Shown in pieces: positions 1 to 7,838 of a stretch of 64,000 bases of DNA. The notes under the pieces were generated by a model that did not search any database, was not told where the DNA came from, and saw only the letters and a program-made list of their open reading frames with translations. Position numbers and translations under genes: made by a program. The stretch's first letter is position 1. Each line of letters starts with the position of its first letter. Source of the DNA: Neisseria macacae ATCC 33926 (lineage in GTDB: Bacteria > Pseudomonadota > Gammaproteobacteria > Burkholderiales > Neisseriaceae). Where the stretch lies: contig NZ_CP094241.1 of NCBI RefSeq assembly GCF_022749495.1, forward strand, positions 1,178,001-1,242,000. The letters run 5' to 3'.

Positions 1-69
1 AGAGGGAGGATGAGGTTTTTTTTCATGGGATTGCCTTTTGGGTTGGGACAGGGTGGGGTTTCAGGCTGC

Positions 70-550
70 CTATTTTGCCTGCGCTTCTTGGGCGCGTTTT
101 TGCCAGTATTCGGCTTTGGCTTTGCGCTCGTTTTCGGGTGGGTCGGGTAAGCCGTAGGCGGCAAATTGGTAATATTCGGCAAGGCGCGCGGCGGCTTTGC
201 GGCTGCCTTGTTCGGCTTGTGTGGTTACGGCGGCAAGGTCTTGCGGCAAAATGTCAAAATACTGCGGCGTGGCGGGAGGCGTCGGGTTAGTAGTTTTTTG
301 CCAGCTCGGCCAGATGCGGCGACAGGGTTTCGCCCGCCTGCGCGGCTTGGTAGGCAAGATAAGCGGCTTGGTATTTGTAGTAACCGTCGTATTGCTGTTG
401 AGCTTGTCGCAGCAGGGTTTTGCCGTTGGGCTGTTCGGTTTGGTCGGGGGCTTGGCTGGGGCTGGCGGTCATGGCGGGCGGCTCGTGGATGTTTGGATTG
501 GAATCGGTGCAGGCGGCGAGCAGGATAAGGGCTGTGATTAGGGGTCGCAT
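70..550 (-). pseudogene. small Sel1-like lipoprotein gene, apparently frameshifted
   Basis: Two overlapping reading frames on the minus strand look like the two halves of one gene. The first starts at 550 with a lipoprotein signal (lipobox LAAC about 15 residues in) followed by an Ala/Gln/Tyr-rich helical stretch, and stops at 287. The second frame continues to 70 with a helical, Sel1-repeat-like stretch (GSRKAAARLAEYY, then KAEYWQKRAQEA). The frames meet at a run of six A on the coding strand (T294-299 on plus). Removing one A joins them into a lipoprotein of roughly 160 residues. This could be a decayed gene, a phase-variable tract or a sequencing error. Function unknown. Confidence 0.5.
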
Positions 551-628
551 GGGGTTTTCTTTCGGGCGGGGCTGCTTTGATGCTGGCGGATTCGCATTTG
601 AAGTGCAACTTTCCATAACAGAAAAAGG

Positions 629-652
629 TGAACTGGCCCCCAAATCTTGGAC
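629..652. repeat. left terminal inverted repeat of the IS3-type element
   Basis: TGAACTGGCCCCCAAATCTT followed by GGAC. It matches the complement of 1852-1875 at most positions. Confidence 0.85.
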
Positions 653-668
653 GCTCATAAAAGCCTAT

Positions 669-1565
669 TCAGGCGCTCTGTGTAAGCTGGGTTCTGTATG
701 CGACAGGACTCAGCTTTTTCAATTTCAAACTGCAACGCTCGCGGTTGTAGTAATCCATATAGTCATCTATCTGTTTCATCAATTCATCCACCGTTAATTC
801 CCCTGCACGATAGAAACACTCCGTCTTCAGCACCGCAAAGAAGCTTTCCATCGGTGCATTGTCCCAACAATTCGCCTTTCGCGACATGCTTTGAACCATG
901 GAATGCTCCGCAAGCAATTCCCTATACCCCGCCGTACGGTACAGCACACCTTGGTCGGAATGAAGCATTGTTCCTTTATCAGTCAGACGGGGTGCGGCTT
1001 TTTCGAGCATTTCCTTCACCATGTCGCTGTTAGCATTGCGGCTCATGGCATAGGCGACGATCTCGCGGTTGAATAGATCCAAGATTGGCGAGAGGTACAG
1101 TTTGCCGTCGCTCCCTTTGAGTTCGGTCACATCGGTCAGCCATTTTTCGTTGGGCTTTTTGGCTGTGAACCGACGTTTGAGGAGGTGTTCCGATATTTCG
1201 CCCATGGCGGGATGGCGGTAGGCTTTTTTCGCCCGTATAAGGGCTTTCAGTTCCATCTGCTTCATCAGCCGCGCCACTTTTTTGCGGTTCCAATCCAATG
1301 CTGCGGCAATGCGCCTTTGCCCGTAGCGTCCTTTATGCCGTTCGTAGATTTCGGCGATAAGGGCTTTGTCGGCTGCGTCGGGGTCGGGGCGGTCTTGGTG
1401 ATGGTAGTAAAAGCTGCTTTGGGGCAGGTTTGCGATGTGCAGCAGGTATTTGAGCGGGTGTTGCGCCCTCAGTGTTTGGACGGTTTGGCTTTGTCCTTTG
1501 CGGTCCGCTTTTGGCTGAGGGCTTTTAACTCCTTTAGATAGGCAACCTTTGCGCGCATATAGCAC
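669..1565 (-). CDS. IS3-family transposase OrfB (DDE integrase core)
   Basis: A 298-residue frame holding an HTH_21-like region (RYGQRRIAAALDWNRKKVARLM, split here as RYGQRRIAAAL and the following helix) and an rve integrase core. The catalytic D-D-E triad is visible as TDVTELK, HSDQGVLY and APMESFFAVLK. It ends with the typical YNRERCSLKLKKLSP region. In IS3 elements this product is normally made as an OrfAB fusion by -1 frameshifting, so the ATG at 1565 may not be used. An A-rich stretch in the overlap (CCAAAAGC near 1495) is a candidate slip site. Confidence 0.9.
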   Translation of the reverse strand: MLYARKGCLSKGVKSPQPKADRKGQSQTVQTLRAQHPLKYLLHIANLPQSSFYYHHQDRPDPDAADKALIAEIYERHKGRYGQRRIAAALDWNRKKVARLMKQMELKALIRAKKAYRHPAMGEISEHLLKRRFTAKKPNEKWLTDVTELKGSDGKLYLSPILDLFNREIVAYAMSRNANSDMVKEMLEKAAPRLTDKGTMLHSDQGVLYRTAGYRELLAEHSMVQSMSRKANCWDNAPMESFFAVLKTECFYRAGELTVDELMKQIDDYMDYYNRERCSLKLKKLSPVAYRTQLTQSA

Positions 1566-1819
1566 AGTTCTTCAATAAGTTCTGCCTGTGTTTTTTCTTG
1601 GTCGGGTTTATCTGCGATGAAGGGGTTTTTGCGGTGTTGGGGCATGGTTTTGGATTGTGGATGTTCGAGTGCGCCGATGCCGCCTTCTTGATAGGCGCGT
1701 ATCCATCGTCTCAGGTGGGTTCGGGAAATGCCGTAGTGGTCTGCGGTACGCTGTTGGCTGCGTATGTGCAGGTAGTGGAGTACGGCTTGGTATTTGAAGT
1801 GTAATGTATATTTGCTCAT
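1469..1819 (-). CDS. IS3-family transposase OrfA (HTH protein)
   Basis: About 116 residues starting MSKYTLHFKYQ. It has a helix-turn-helix (ADHYGISRTHLRRWIRAYQ) typical of IS150-type OrfA, then a leucine-zipper-like segment (ELIEELCYMRAKVAYLKEL) used for multimerisation. It overlaps OrfB by about 97 nt, with OrfB in the -1 frame. I chose 1819 because the upstream part of the longer frame runs through the inverted repeat. Confidence 0.85.
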   Translation of the reverse strand: MSKYTLHFKYQAVLHYLHIRSQQRTADHYGISRTHLRRWIRAYQEGGIGALEHPQSKTMPQHRKNPFIADKPDQEKTQAELIEELCYMRAKVAYLKELKALSQKRTAKDKAKPSKH

Positions 1820-1851
1820 AAAAAAACTGCACCTTGTGAGTTGGAGGGGAT

Positions 1852-1875
1852 GTCCAACTTTTGGGGTGCAGTTCA
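1852..1875. repeat. right terminal inverted repeat of the IS3-type element
   Basis: GTCCAACTTTTGGGGTGCAG followed by TTCA, the complement of the left end apart from about four mismatches. Confidence 0.85.
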
Positions 1876-1935
1876 AACTGGAAACAGGGTTTCAGACGAC
1901 CTTTTGTAATCCGGCTGTATCTATTGGGAAAAATG

Positions 1936-2382
1936 ATGAACGAACAAGATCAAGTAGAAATTTTTGAATCACTGTTGCAACAAACTGTTGACCGTTTGTT
2001 CGATAAATACGATGGAAATTTCGACCGTTTGGATAAACAAGAGCAAGAATTGGTTTACATTTGGCGCGCGGAAGCCGATATTTACAACGGCGGCATGCTC
2101 CAGTTTTTATGTAATTGGGGCTTTTCTGCCGCCGAAACGACCTGCGATATTTTAGAAAAAATGAAGGCCAATCGTAGTGCAGCCTTGATACGCCAGGCAC
2201 TCGAGACAGTTACGTCTGAGGTGCAGAGAGTGCAAAAAGAAGGAAAAGTTTTAAAGGAAACATGGGATATTCCGAAATATCTCAGTTTGGAAAGTGAAAA
2301 TCTCCTTGAGGACTTAGACGAGCAATATTGGGAAGACCCTGATAATTTATGTCAAAAAGGCTGGCAACATTATTTGAGCTGA
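1936..2382 (+). CDS. DMP19-like DNA-mimic protein (DUF4375 family)
   Basis: A 148-residue acidic protein with no signal peptide. The pattern DADIYNGG-like (EADIYNGGMLQFLCNWG) followed by acidic helices is characteristic of the DUF4375/DMP19 family. DMP19 of pathogenic Neisseria has been reported to mimic DNA and to sequester an HTH repressor called NHTF. Start: GGGA precedes ATG codons at 1933 and 1936, and 1936 gives the better spacing. The IS element ends 60 bp upstream, so the native promoter may have been displaced. Just downstream are glnD and an XRE gene, the likely nitrogen-linked partners. Assignment is from motif and length, not alignment. Confidence 0.75.
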   Translation: MNEQDQVEIFESLLQQTVDRLFDKYDGNFDRLDKQEQELVYIWRAEADIYNGGMLQFLCNWGFSAAETTCDILEKMKANRSAALIRQALETVTSEVQRVQKEGKVLKETWDIPKYLSLESENLLEDLDEQYWEDPDNLCQKGWQHYLS

Positions 2383-2421
2383 TTTTCAGACGACCTCATA
2401 CTTTTCCTCTAAATCCAACCA

Positions 2422-4983
2422 TCACACCGACAATTGTTCCAACAAAGCCTGTTTCAACGACGACTGCGTTTTCGGGTTTTTCAAATCGGGGCTGAAGACG
2501 ATGAAGTTGTCTTCGACGCGTTCGTCCAGCGTGGAAATTTTGGCGTAGCGCAGGCTGACGTTGTGGGCGAAGAAGACTTCCGCCATGTCGGCGAGCAGGA
2601 AAGGGCGGTTGACGGCGGTGATTTCGACGGAGTACCAGTCGGGGTAGTCTTCTTCGGGGGTGATGGTAATGCTTGGCGCAATCGGCATGTAGCGGCTGCG
2701 GCGGCTGATGCGGCGGCTGCGGCTTTGGGTTTCGGCAACAGTGTGTCCGTGGATAAAGCTGTTAAGTTCTGCTTCGAGCGCGCTTTGGATGTCGGGGTAG
2801 TCTTCGGGGGCGTGCTGCGAGGGGATTTGCACGATGAAGGTGTCGAGGATGTAGTCGTGTTCGGTGATGAAGGCGCGGGCGGCGAGGATGTCGAAGCCGT
2901 GGCGGCTGAAGATGCGGCAGAGGCGGGCAAACAGGCGCGGACCGTTAGGCATGAAGACCATGACTTGGAAGCTGTCGCTTTTGGGCAGGATGCGGCTGCG
3001 GACGATGGGGGTTTCAAAGTCGTGTACGAGATTGGCAGCGTGCCACAGGATTTCGCGGGACTGATGGCGGGCGAAGTAGGCGGAACCGAGCGCGTTCCAT
3101 AGTTTTTTCTGCTGTTTTTCGGGGACGGCGGCGCGGGTAAGCAAATCGGCGGCTTCTTGTTGGCGGCGGCCGAAGAGGGCGTGCGGATTGCCGCCGTTGC
3201 CTGCGAGGTAGCGTCCGGCGGCGTGGAACAGGCTTTCCAGCAGGCTGGCGCGCCATGCGTTCCACAGTTTGGGATTGGTGCCGCGTATGTCGGAAATGGT
3301 CAGGAGGTAGAGTGCGCTGAGGCGTTCGTGGGTTTGTACGCGTTTGCAGAAGGCATCGAGTACGTCGGGGTCTTGGATGTCTTCTTTTTGGGCGACGGTG
3401 GACATGAGCAGGTGGTTTTCGACCAGCCAGGCGAGCAGGTTGCTTTCTTCTTCGGTCAGGAAGTGGTCGGCGGCAAATTGGCGCGCGTCTGCGATGCCTT
3501 GTATGGCATGGTCGCCGCCGCGTCCTTTGGCGATGTCGTGGAAGAAGGCGGCGAGATAGAGGATGTCTTGTTTTTCAAAGGACTGCATCAGTGCGGAGGC
3601 GTAGGGCAGCTCGTGGCTGTGCATGTCTAGGGCAAGGCGGCGGACGTTGCGGACGACGGCGAGGATGTGGTCGTCCACGGGATAGATGTGGAACAGGTCA
3701 TGCTGGAGCAGGCCGACGATTTTTTCCCATGCAGGCAGGTAGCGGCCCAACACGCCGTAGAGGTTGAGAAAGCGCAGGGTTTGGGTCAGTCCGTTGCCGC
3801 GGCGGAAAAAGCCGGCGAAGCGGCGGCGGTTTTCGGGATTTTGGTAGAAGCTGCGGTTGATTTTGCGCGTCGCGCCCCACCAGGCGCGCAGGGTTTGCGG
3901 TTCGAGCGCGGTAATGTCGTTGCGCTGCTGCATGATTTCAACGATTTTGAAAATGTGTTCGGGTCGTCTGAAAAAAATATCGGTGTGCCGCGCGGCGATT
4001 TGGTTGTTCACTTGGATGTAGTCGTCGTCAATCCGCAGGGTAACGCGCATCGGCGTCGAGGAAACGCGGCTTTGCAGCATGGGTGTGAGGATGCCGCTCA
4101 GTTGTTTGACAGTTTTAATCGCGCGGTAAAACACGCGCATCAGTTCTTCGCTTTGGCGGCGGAGATTCACACCCTTATAGCCCATGCTTTCGGCGACTTG
4201 AGGCTGCAAATCGAACAGCAGGCGGTCTTCGGTGCGCTTTGCGTTTAAATGCAGATGGATGCGGATGTGGGCGAGGCGGCGATAGCCGTGTGAAAGCATG
4301 CCGGCTTCGGTGCGCGTTAGAATGCCTTGTTTGACCAGCGCAGGCAGGTTGGCCGCCAAGCCTTGCGCCTTCGCTATCCAAAGCAGGGTGTGGATGTCGC
4401 GCAGACCGCCGGGACAGCTTTTGATGTTCGGCTCCAATACCGCTCCCGAACCTTGCGATTTGGCATGGCGGTGTTCCATCTCCACCAGTTTTGCTTCGAT
4501 AAACGCGGCTACATTGCGTTGCACGTTCATTTTTTCCGTCAATTCGTCCGCTGTCTGGCGGTTGCCGAACAAAAAACGAGCCTCTAAAAACGCCGTGTCC
4601 CCCGTAATATCATCGCGCACGCTTTCGCACAGTTCGTCAACGCTGCCGCTTTTGACCGACGGCGAAAGTTTCATATCCCACAAAGCCTGCACGAAAGCCG
4701 CAATTTTTTCCTGAAGGTCGTCTGAAACGGTTTCAGACGACACGACTGCCAAATCCAGATCAGAATAAGGATACAGCTCGCCGCGCCCGAAGCCGCCGGT
4801 CGCCATCAGGCATAACGCGCTGTTTTGAAAATGCTCTGCCCACAATGCCGCCAACAATGTTTCGACTGCCACCGTGTATTCCCTGAAAAATACCGACACG
4901 CGGTTGGCTTTCAAATAATGCGCTTCGGCGGCAGCGCGCTGCTGTTTGAAGGTTTCCAATGCTGAAGACAGGTTTGCAGACAT
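2422..4983 (-). CDS. glnD: bifunctional uridylyltransferase/uridylyl-removing enzyme GlnD
   Basis: 853 residues, the usual size for GlnD. It uridylylates PII when glutamine is low and removes UMP when glutamine is high, setting glutamine synthetase activity and nitrogen gene expression. Visible domains: an N-terminal nucleotidyltransferase (GGFGRGELYPYSDLDLAVV, with the DxD metal ligands), a GlnD linker region, an HD hydrolase domain (FFHDIAKGRGGDH) near the middle, and two C-terminal ACT domains (LFARLCRIFSRHGFDILAAR and RPFLLADMAEVFFAHNVSL regions) that sense glutamine. A DUS pair lies inside the coding region near 4718-4742. The start at 4983 is the conventional one. Confidence 0.95.
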   Translation of the reverse strand: MSANLSSALETFKQQRAAAEAHYLKANRVSVFFREYTVAVETLLAALWAEHFQNSALCLMATGGFGRGELYPYSDLDLAVVSSETVSDDLQEKIAAFVQALWDMKLSPSVKSGSVDELCESVRDDITGDTAFLEARFLFGNRQTADELTEKMNVQRNVAAFIEAKLVEMEHRHAKSQGSGAVLEPNIKSCPGGLRDIHTLLWIAKAQGLAANLPALVKQGILTRTEAGMLSHGYRRLAHIRIHLHLNAKRTEDRLLFDLQPQVAESMGYKGVNLRRQSEELMRVFYRAIKTVKQLSGILTPMLQSRVSSTPMRVTLRIDDDYIQVNNQIAARHTDIFFRRPEHIFKIVEIMQQRNDITALEPQTLRAWWGATRKINRSFYQNPENRRRFAGFFRRGNGLTQTLRFLNLYGVLGRYLPAWEKIVGLLQHDLFHIYPVDDHILAVVRNVRRLALDMHSHELPYASALMQSFEKQDILYLAAFFHDIAKGRGGDHAIQGIADARQFAADHFLTEEESNLLAWLVENHLLMSTVAQKEDIQDPDVLDAFCKRVQTHERLSALYLLTISDIRGTNPKLWNAWRASLLESLFHAAGRYLAGNGGNPHALFGRRQQEAADLLTRAAVPEKQQKKLWNALGSAYFARHQSREILWHAANLVHDFETPIVRSRILPKSDSFQVMVFMPNGPRLFARLCRIFSRHGFDILAARAFITEHDYILDTFIVQIPSQHAPEDYPDIQSALEAELNSFIHGHTVAETQSRSRRISRRSRYMPIAPSITITPEEDYPDWYSVEITAVNRPFLLADMAEVFFAHNVSLRYAKISTLDERVEDNFIVFSPDLKNPKTQSSLKQALLEQLSV

Positions 4984-5032
4984 TTTTTATTCTTTCGAGT
5001 TATGGGGAGAGGGGAGGTGGATGATTTGGCGG

Positions 5033-5350
5033 TCAAATATCGTTTTCAGACGACCTCTGTTGGGCATCAGAGGGATTGGTCATCAGGTTTAGCAGCTCCT
5101 GCGGCGGCAGCAGCAACTGATATGCCGCCACACCCAAAGCCGTCGCCATTTTTTCAATATTCGACAACGCAATGTTCCAGCGTTTGCGCTCCACAGCCGA
5201 TACATAAGTCCTGTCCAAACCGCATTGCCGCGCCAGCTCTTCCTGAGACCAGCCTTTATTCACGCGGAAAAGCCGCATGTTGTACGCCAAGACTGCCCGT
5301 AAATCCTGCTCGTCAGGCAGTTCGGCAGGCGGAGTCAATTTATTGCTCAT
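5033..5350 (-). CDS. XRE/Cro-CI family regulator (possible NHTF-like partner of DMP19)
   Basis: 105 residues with one central HTH_3 domain: MRLFRVNKGWSQEELARQCG, then LDRTYVSAVERKRWNIALS as the recognition and following helices. The C-terminal tail (LLLPPQELL onward) is short, with no ligand domain, so it probably acts as a small dimeric repressor. It is read in the same direction as glnD, 49 bp upstream of it, and may be co-transcribed. Its size and location next to glnD and a DMP19-like gene suggest it is the NHTF-type repressor that DMP19 binds. That identity is an inference. A DUS lies between it and glnD. Confidence 0.8.
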   Translation of the reverse strand: MSNKLTPPAELPDEQDLRAVLAYNMRLFRVNKGWSQEELARQCGLDRTYVSAVERKRWNIALSNIEKMATALGVAAYQLLLPPQELLNLMTNPSDAQQRSSENDI

Positions 5351-5759
5351 GATTTTGTTTCCGGATAAATGGTTGAGATTAAGAATTTGCTGTTACGGAT
5401 TTTACTTCACATAAAAGCCAAAAAAAAGGGGTGGCAACAGCCACACCCAAACACACACACATCAAGAGGAAAGAGATAGAGAGTATTAAATCAAAGCAGA
5501 TGCGTCATCTACTGATCAGAAAATCTTGAGGACTTTGAGAAATTGTCGTCTCAGCTCCAATGTCGGCGATTATAAATGAAACTCAATTTGGAGCTTTGAT
5601 TCAAATCAAGTCTGAGGATTATTTATAAAATAAATTTTAAAGATAGGTTATGTTAATTGAAAACAGGGGCAGATTGAAGGCAATTCATCTATTTTTATTT
5701 TAGATTGTGAACAAAATCCGTGCATCCTGCCGAAAATTCCTCTATAATAGCCACTCATT
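5351..5759. other. intergenic region upstream of the XRE gene and tRNA-Pro
   Basis: 409 bp, AT-rich to the right. It presumably holds the leftward promoter for the XRE-glnD genes. A short GC-rich hairpin (GGGGTGGCAACAGCCACACCC, about 5427-5447) is visible. I see no further ORF, repeat or CREE. Confidence 0.4.
5743..5748 (+). promoter_or_regulatory. -10 box of tRNA-Pro
   Basis: TATAAT at 5743-5748, 12 bp before the mature tRNA 5' end. No convincing TTGACA is present at the expected distance. Confidence 0.6.
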
Positions 5760-5836
<77 letters not shown>

Positions 5837-5842
5837 AATATA

Positions 5843-5882
5843 AAAACCTGCTTTGATTGCATGATCAAAGCAGGTTTTTTCA
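5843..5882 (+). terminator. intrinsic terminator after tRNA-Pro
   Basis: A 13-bp perfect stem AACCTGCTTTGAT / ATCAAAGCAGGTT with a 6-nt loop, followed by a T run. Confidence 0.9.
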
Positions 5883-6122
5883 TATCGTGGTTTCAAGTCT
5901 GAATCCTGACATTTTAATAGGGTGGGAAATGACAATGGTTTCCTAGTGTATCCAGCTATATCCCCTGTTTTGTTTTAAGACGACCTTTGTCTTTATAGTT
6001 TTTCCCTGAAAAATGCAAAATTCCCAGATATTTTCACTATACTGCTTTTTGATATTCAGTTAAGAACCGTTAATCCGTTCGCGTATAATTTCAAGTTTTC
6101 CCAACAAGGCAGATGGTGTTTT

Positions 6123-7487
6123 ATGTCTTCCAACCAACCCCGTCAAACTTGGTCCAACCGTTTGACTTATATCCTTACCGTTGCCGGCGCGACTGTCGGC
6201 TTCGGCGCGACGTGGCGTTTCCCGTATTTGGTCGGTGAAAACGGCGGCGGCGCGTATGTGTTTTTATTCTGTATCGCCATGTTTGTTATCGGTATTCCGA
6301 TGATTTTGGTGGAAAACGTCATCGGACGGCGCAAAGGTGTGAACGCGCTGGACGCGTTCGGCGGCTCGTTGAACGGCAAACCCGTCGCCAAAATTTGGAA
6401 ACTGGTCGGCTGGATGGGCTTGCTCGGATCGTTCGGCATTATGGCGTATTACATGGTGCTCGGCGGCTGGGTGATCAGCTATATCGTTAATATTATTAGC
6501 GGAAACCTGAATATTTCCAGCCCTGTCAGCGGCGAAATAACGAAAAGCTTCTTTACCGAACACATCGAAAACAGCCCTTGGGAAATTGCGTTCTACACTT
6601 TCTTGTTTGTCGTTGTGAACCAATGGATTTTGGTCAAAGGCGTCATCGGCGGCATTGAAAAAGCGGCGAAATACCTGATGCCGCTGCTATTTTTATTCCT
6701 GATTGCCATGGTCGTGCGCAACGTTACCCTGCCGGGCGCGATGGAAGGGATTACTTTCTATCTGAAGCCTGACTTCAGCAAGATTACCGCAGAACTTTTC
6801 GTCTTCGTTTTGGGGCAAGTATTTTTCGCCTTAAGCTTGGGTTTCGGCGTGATGATTACCTTGTCCAGCTATCTGGATAAAAACGAAAATCTGGTTCAAA
6901 CCGCAGTCATTACGGCAATTACCAATACCATCATCGCCGTACTTGCGGGCTTTATGATTTTCCCGTCGCTCTTCAGCTTCGGCGTCGCCCCCAATTCCGG
7001 TCCGACTTTGGTATTCCAAAGTTTGCCGATTGTGTTCTCGAATATGTGGGCTGGACCTGTGTTCGCCGTGATTTTCTTCTCGTTGCTCCTGATTGCCGCG
7101 CTGACAACTTCACTGACCATTTATGAAGTGTTGATTACGACCATTCAGGAAAAAACCAAAATCCGCCGTACCGCAGCGATTACGATTGTATTGGCTGCTA
7201 TCTTCATCTTCGGCAACATTCCGTCCATTCTGAGCTATGGTCCGTGGAAAGACGTTTCCGTGTTCGGCAAAAATATTTTCGATGCTTTTGACTACATCAG
7301 CGGCAATATTTTGTTTATGCTGACCGCGCTCGGCTCCGCGCTGTTTGTCGGTTTTGTGATGAAGGACGAAGCGAAGGACGAATTGCTTTATAAAGGCAAC
7401 CATACGACGGTCAATATTTGGTTTGCCTATGTGAAATACCTCGTGCCGTTGGTGATTTTGCTGATTTTCGTCAGCAATTTGTTGTAA
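6123..7487 (+). CDS. sodium-dependent transporter, neurotransmitter:sodium symporter (SNF/NSS) family
   Basis: 454 residues with about eleven or twelve hydrophobic segments. The N-terminal signature is clear: TVAGATVGFGATWRFPYLVG then ENGGGAYVFLF, corresponding to TM1 with its unwound Na+/substrate site and the start of TM2. Bacterial members of this size import amino acids or related small molecules with Na+. The substrate cannot be told from sequence. The gene stands alone, with a DUS and an AT-rich upstream region at 5900-6120, so it probably has its own promoter. The start ATG at 6123 gives MSSNQPRQTWSNRL, the standard N terminus. Confidence 0.9.
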   Translation: MSSNQPRQTWSNRLTYILTVAGATVGFGATWRFPYLVGENGGGAYVFLFCIAMFVIGIPMILVENVIGRRKGVNALDAFGGSLNGKPVAKIWKLVGWMGLLGSFGIMAYYMVLGGWVISYIVNIISGNLNISSPVSGEITKSFFTEHIENSPWEIAFYTFLFVVVNQWILVKGVIGGIEKAAKYLMPLLFLFLIAMVVRNVTLPGAMEGITFYLKPDFSKITAELFVFVLGQVFFALSLGFGVMITLSSYLDKNENLVQTAVITAITNTIIAVLAGFMIFPSLFSFGVAPNSGPTLVFQSLPIVFSNMWAGPVFAVIFFSLLLIAALTTSLTIYEVLITTIQEKTKIRRTAAITIVLAAIFIFGNIPSILSYGPWKDVSVFGKNIFDAFDYISGNILFMLTALGSALFVGFVMKDEAKDELLYKGNHTTVNIWFAYVKYLVPLVILLIFVSNLL

Positions 7488-7540
7488 TGGTGCGTAAGGT
7501 TGTCTGAAAACTTTAAACTGCCTTATATTTCAGTATTGAT

Positions 7541-7620
7541 AAAGCTTGTTCAGGCGGTTGATGTAAGCTGGGTTCTGTAAATGACAGGACTCAGCTTTTT
7601 TGATTTCGAGTCGAATTGTT
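7541..7620 (-). pseudogene. remnant of an IS3-type transposase end
   Basis: About 75 bp closely resembles 659-735, the 3' end of orfB in the intact IS. Shared blocks include GTAAGCTGGGTTCTGT and GACAGGACTCAGCTTTTT. The inverted repeat itself is not preserved. This is a scar of an earlier insertion or deletion. The rest of the 7488-7838 gap contains one DUS at about 7708 and no gene I can support. Confidence 0.75.
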
Positions 7621-7838
7621 GATGGCCATAGTCTGCTTATATTTGATTATGGTGGTTAAGCGCGAAGAGATAGTCGGGAACCTGTTCAAATTCAGGGTAT
7701 AGGGTCGTCTGAAAAGGAGGAATATTACAATAGGTTTACGGTTGCTTAAATCTACAAAGTTGGCCGCTTGTGATAAAGTTACGTTTGATTATGGCCGTAT
7801 GAATTCTGATGCGGCTTTTTTGTACACAAAGGATTGTT

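Larger units (their letters stand above)
629..1875 (-). mobile_element. IS3-family (IS150-group-like) insertion sequence
   Basis: A 1247-bp element bounded by imperfect 24-bp inverted repeats (629-652 and 1852-1875), both beginning TGAACTG and ending TTGGAC, which resembles IS150-type termini. It encodes overlapping orfA and orfB on the minus strand, with orfB in the -1 frame as expected for an IS3 element. Both frames are open and the DDE motif is present, so it may be active. I see no clear target-site duplication: the flanks are AAGG and AACT. The right end lies 60 bp upstream of the DMP19-like gene. Confidence 0.9.

Noticed and set aside
2434..3102. Long plus-strand frame opposite glnD
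   Set aside because: Antisense shadow of a GC-rich gene. Composition is that of a reversed coding strand and there is no ribosome site.
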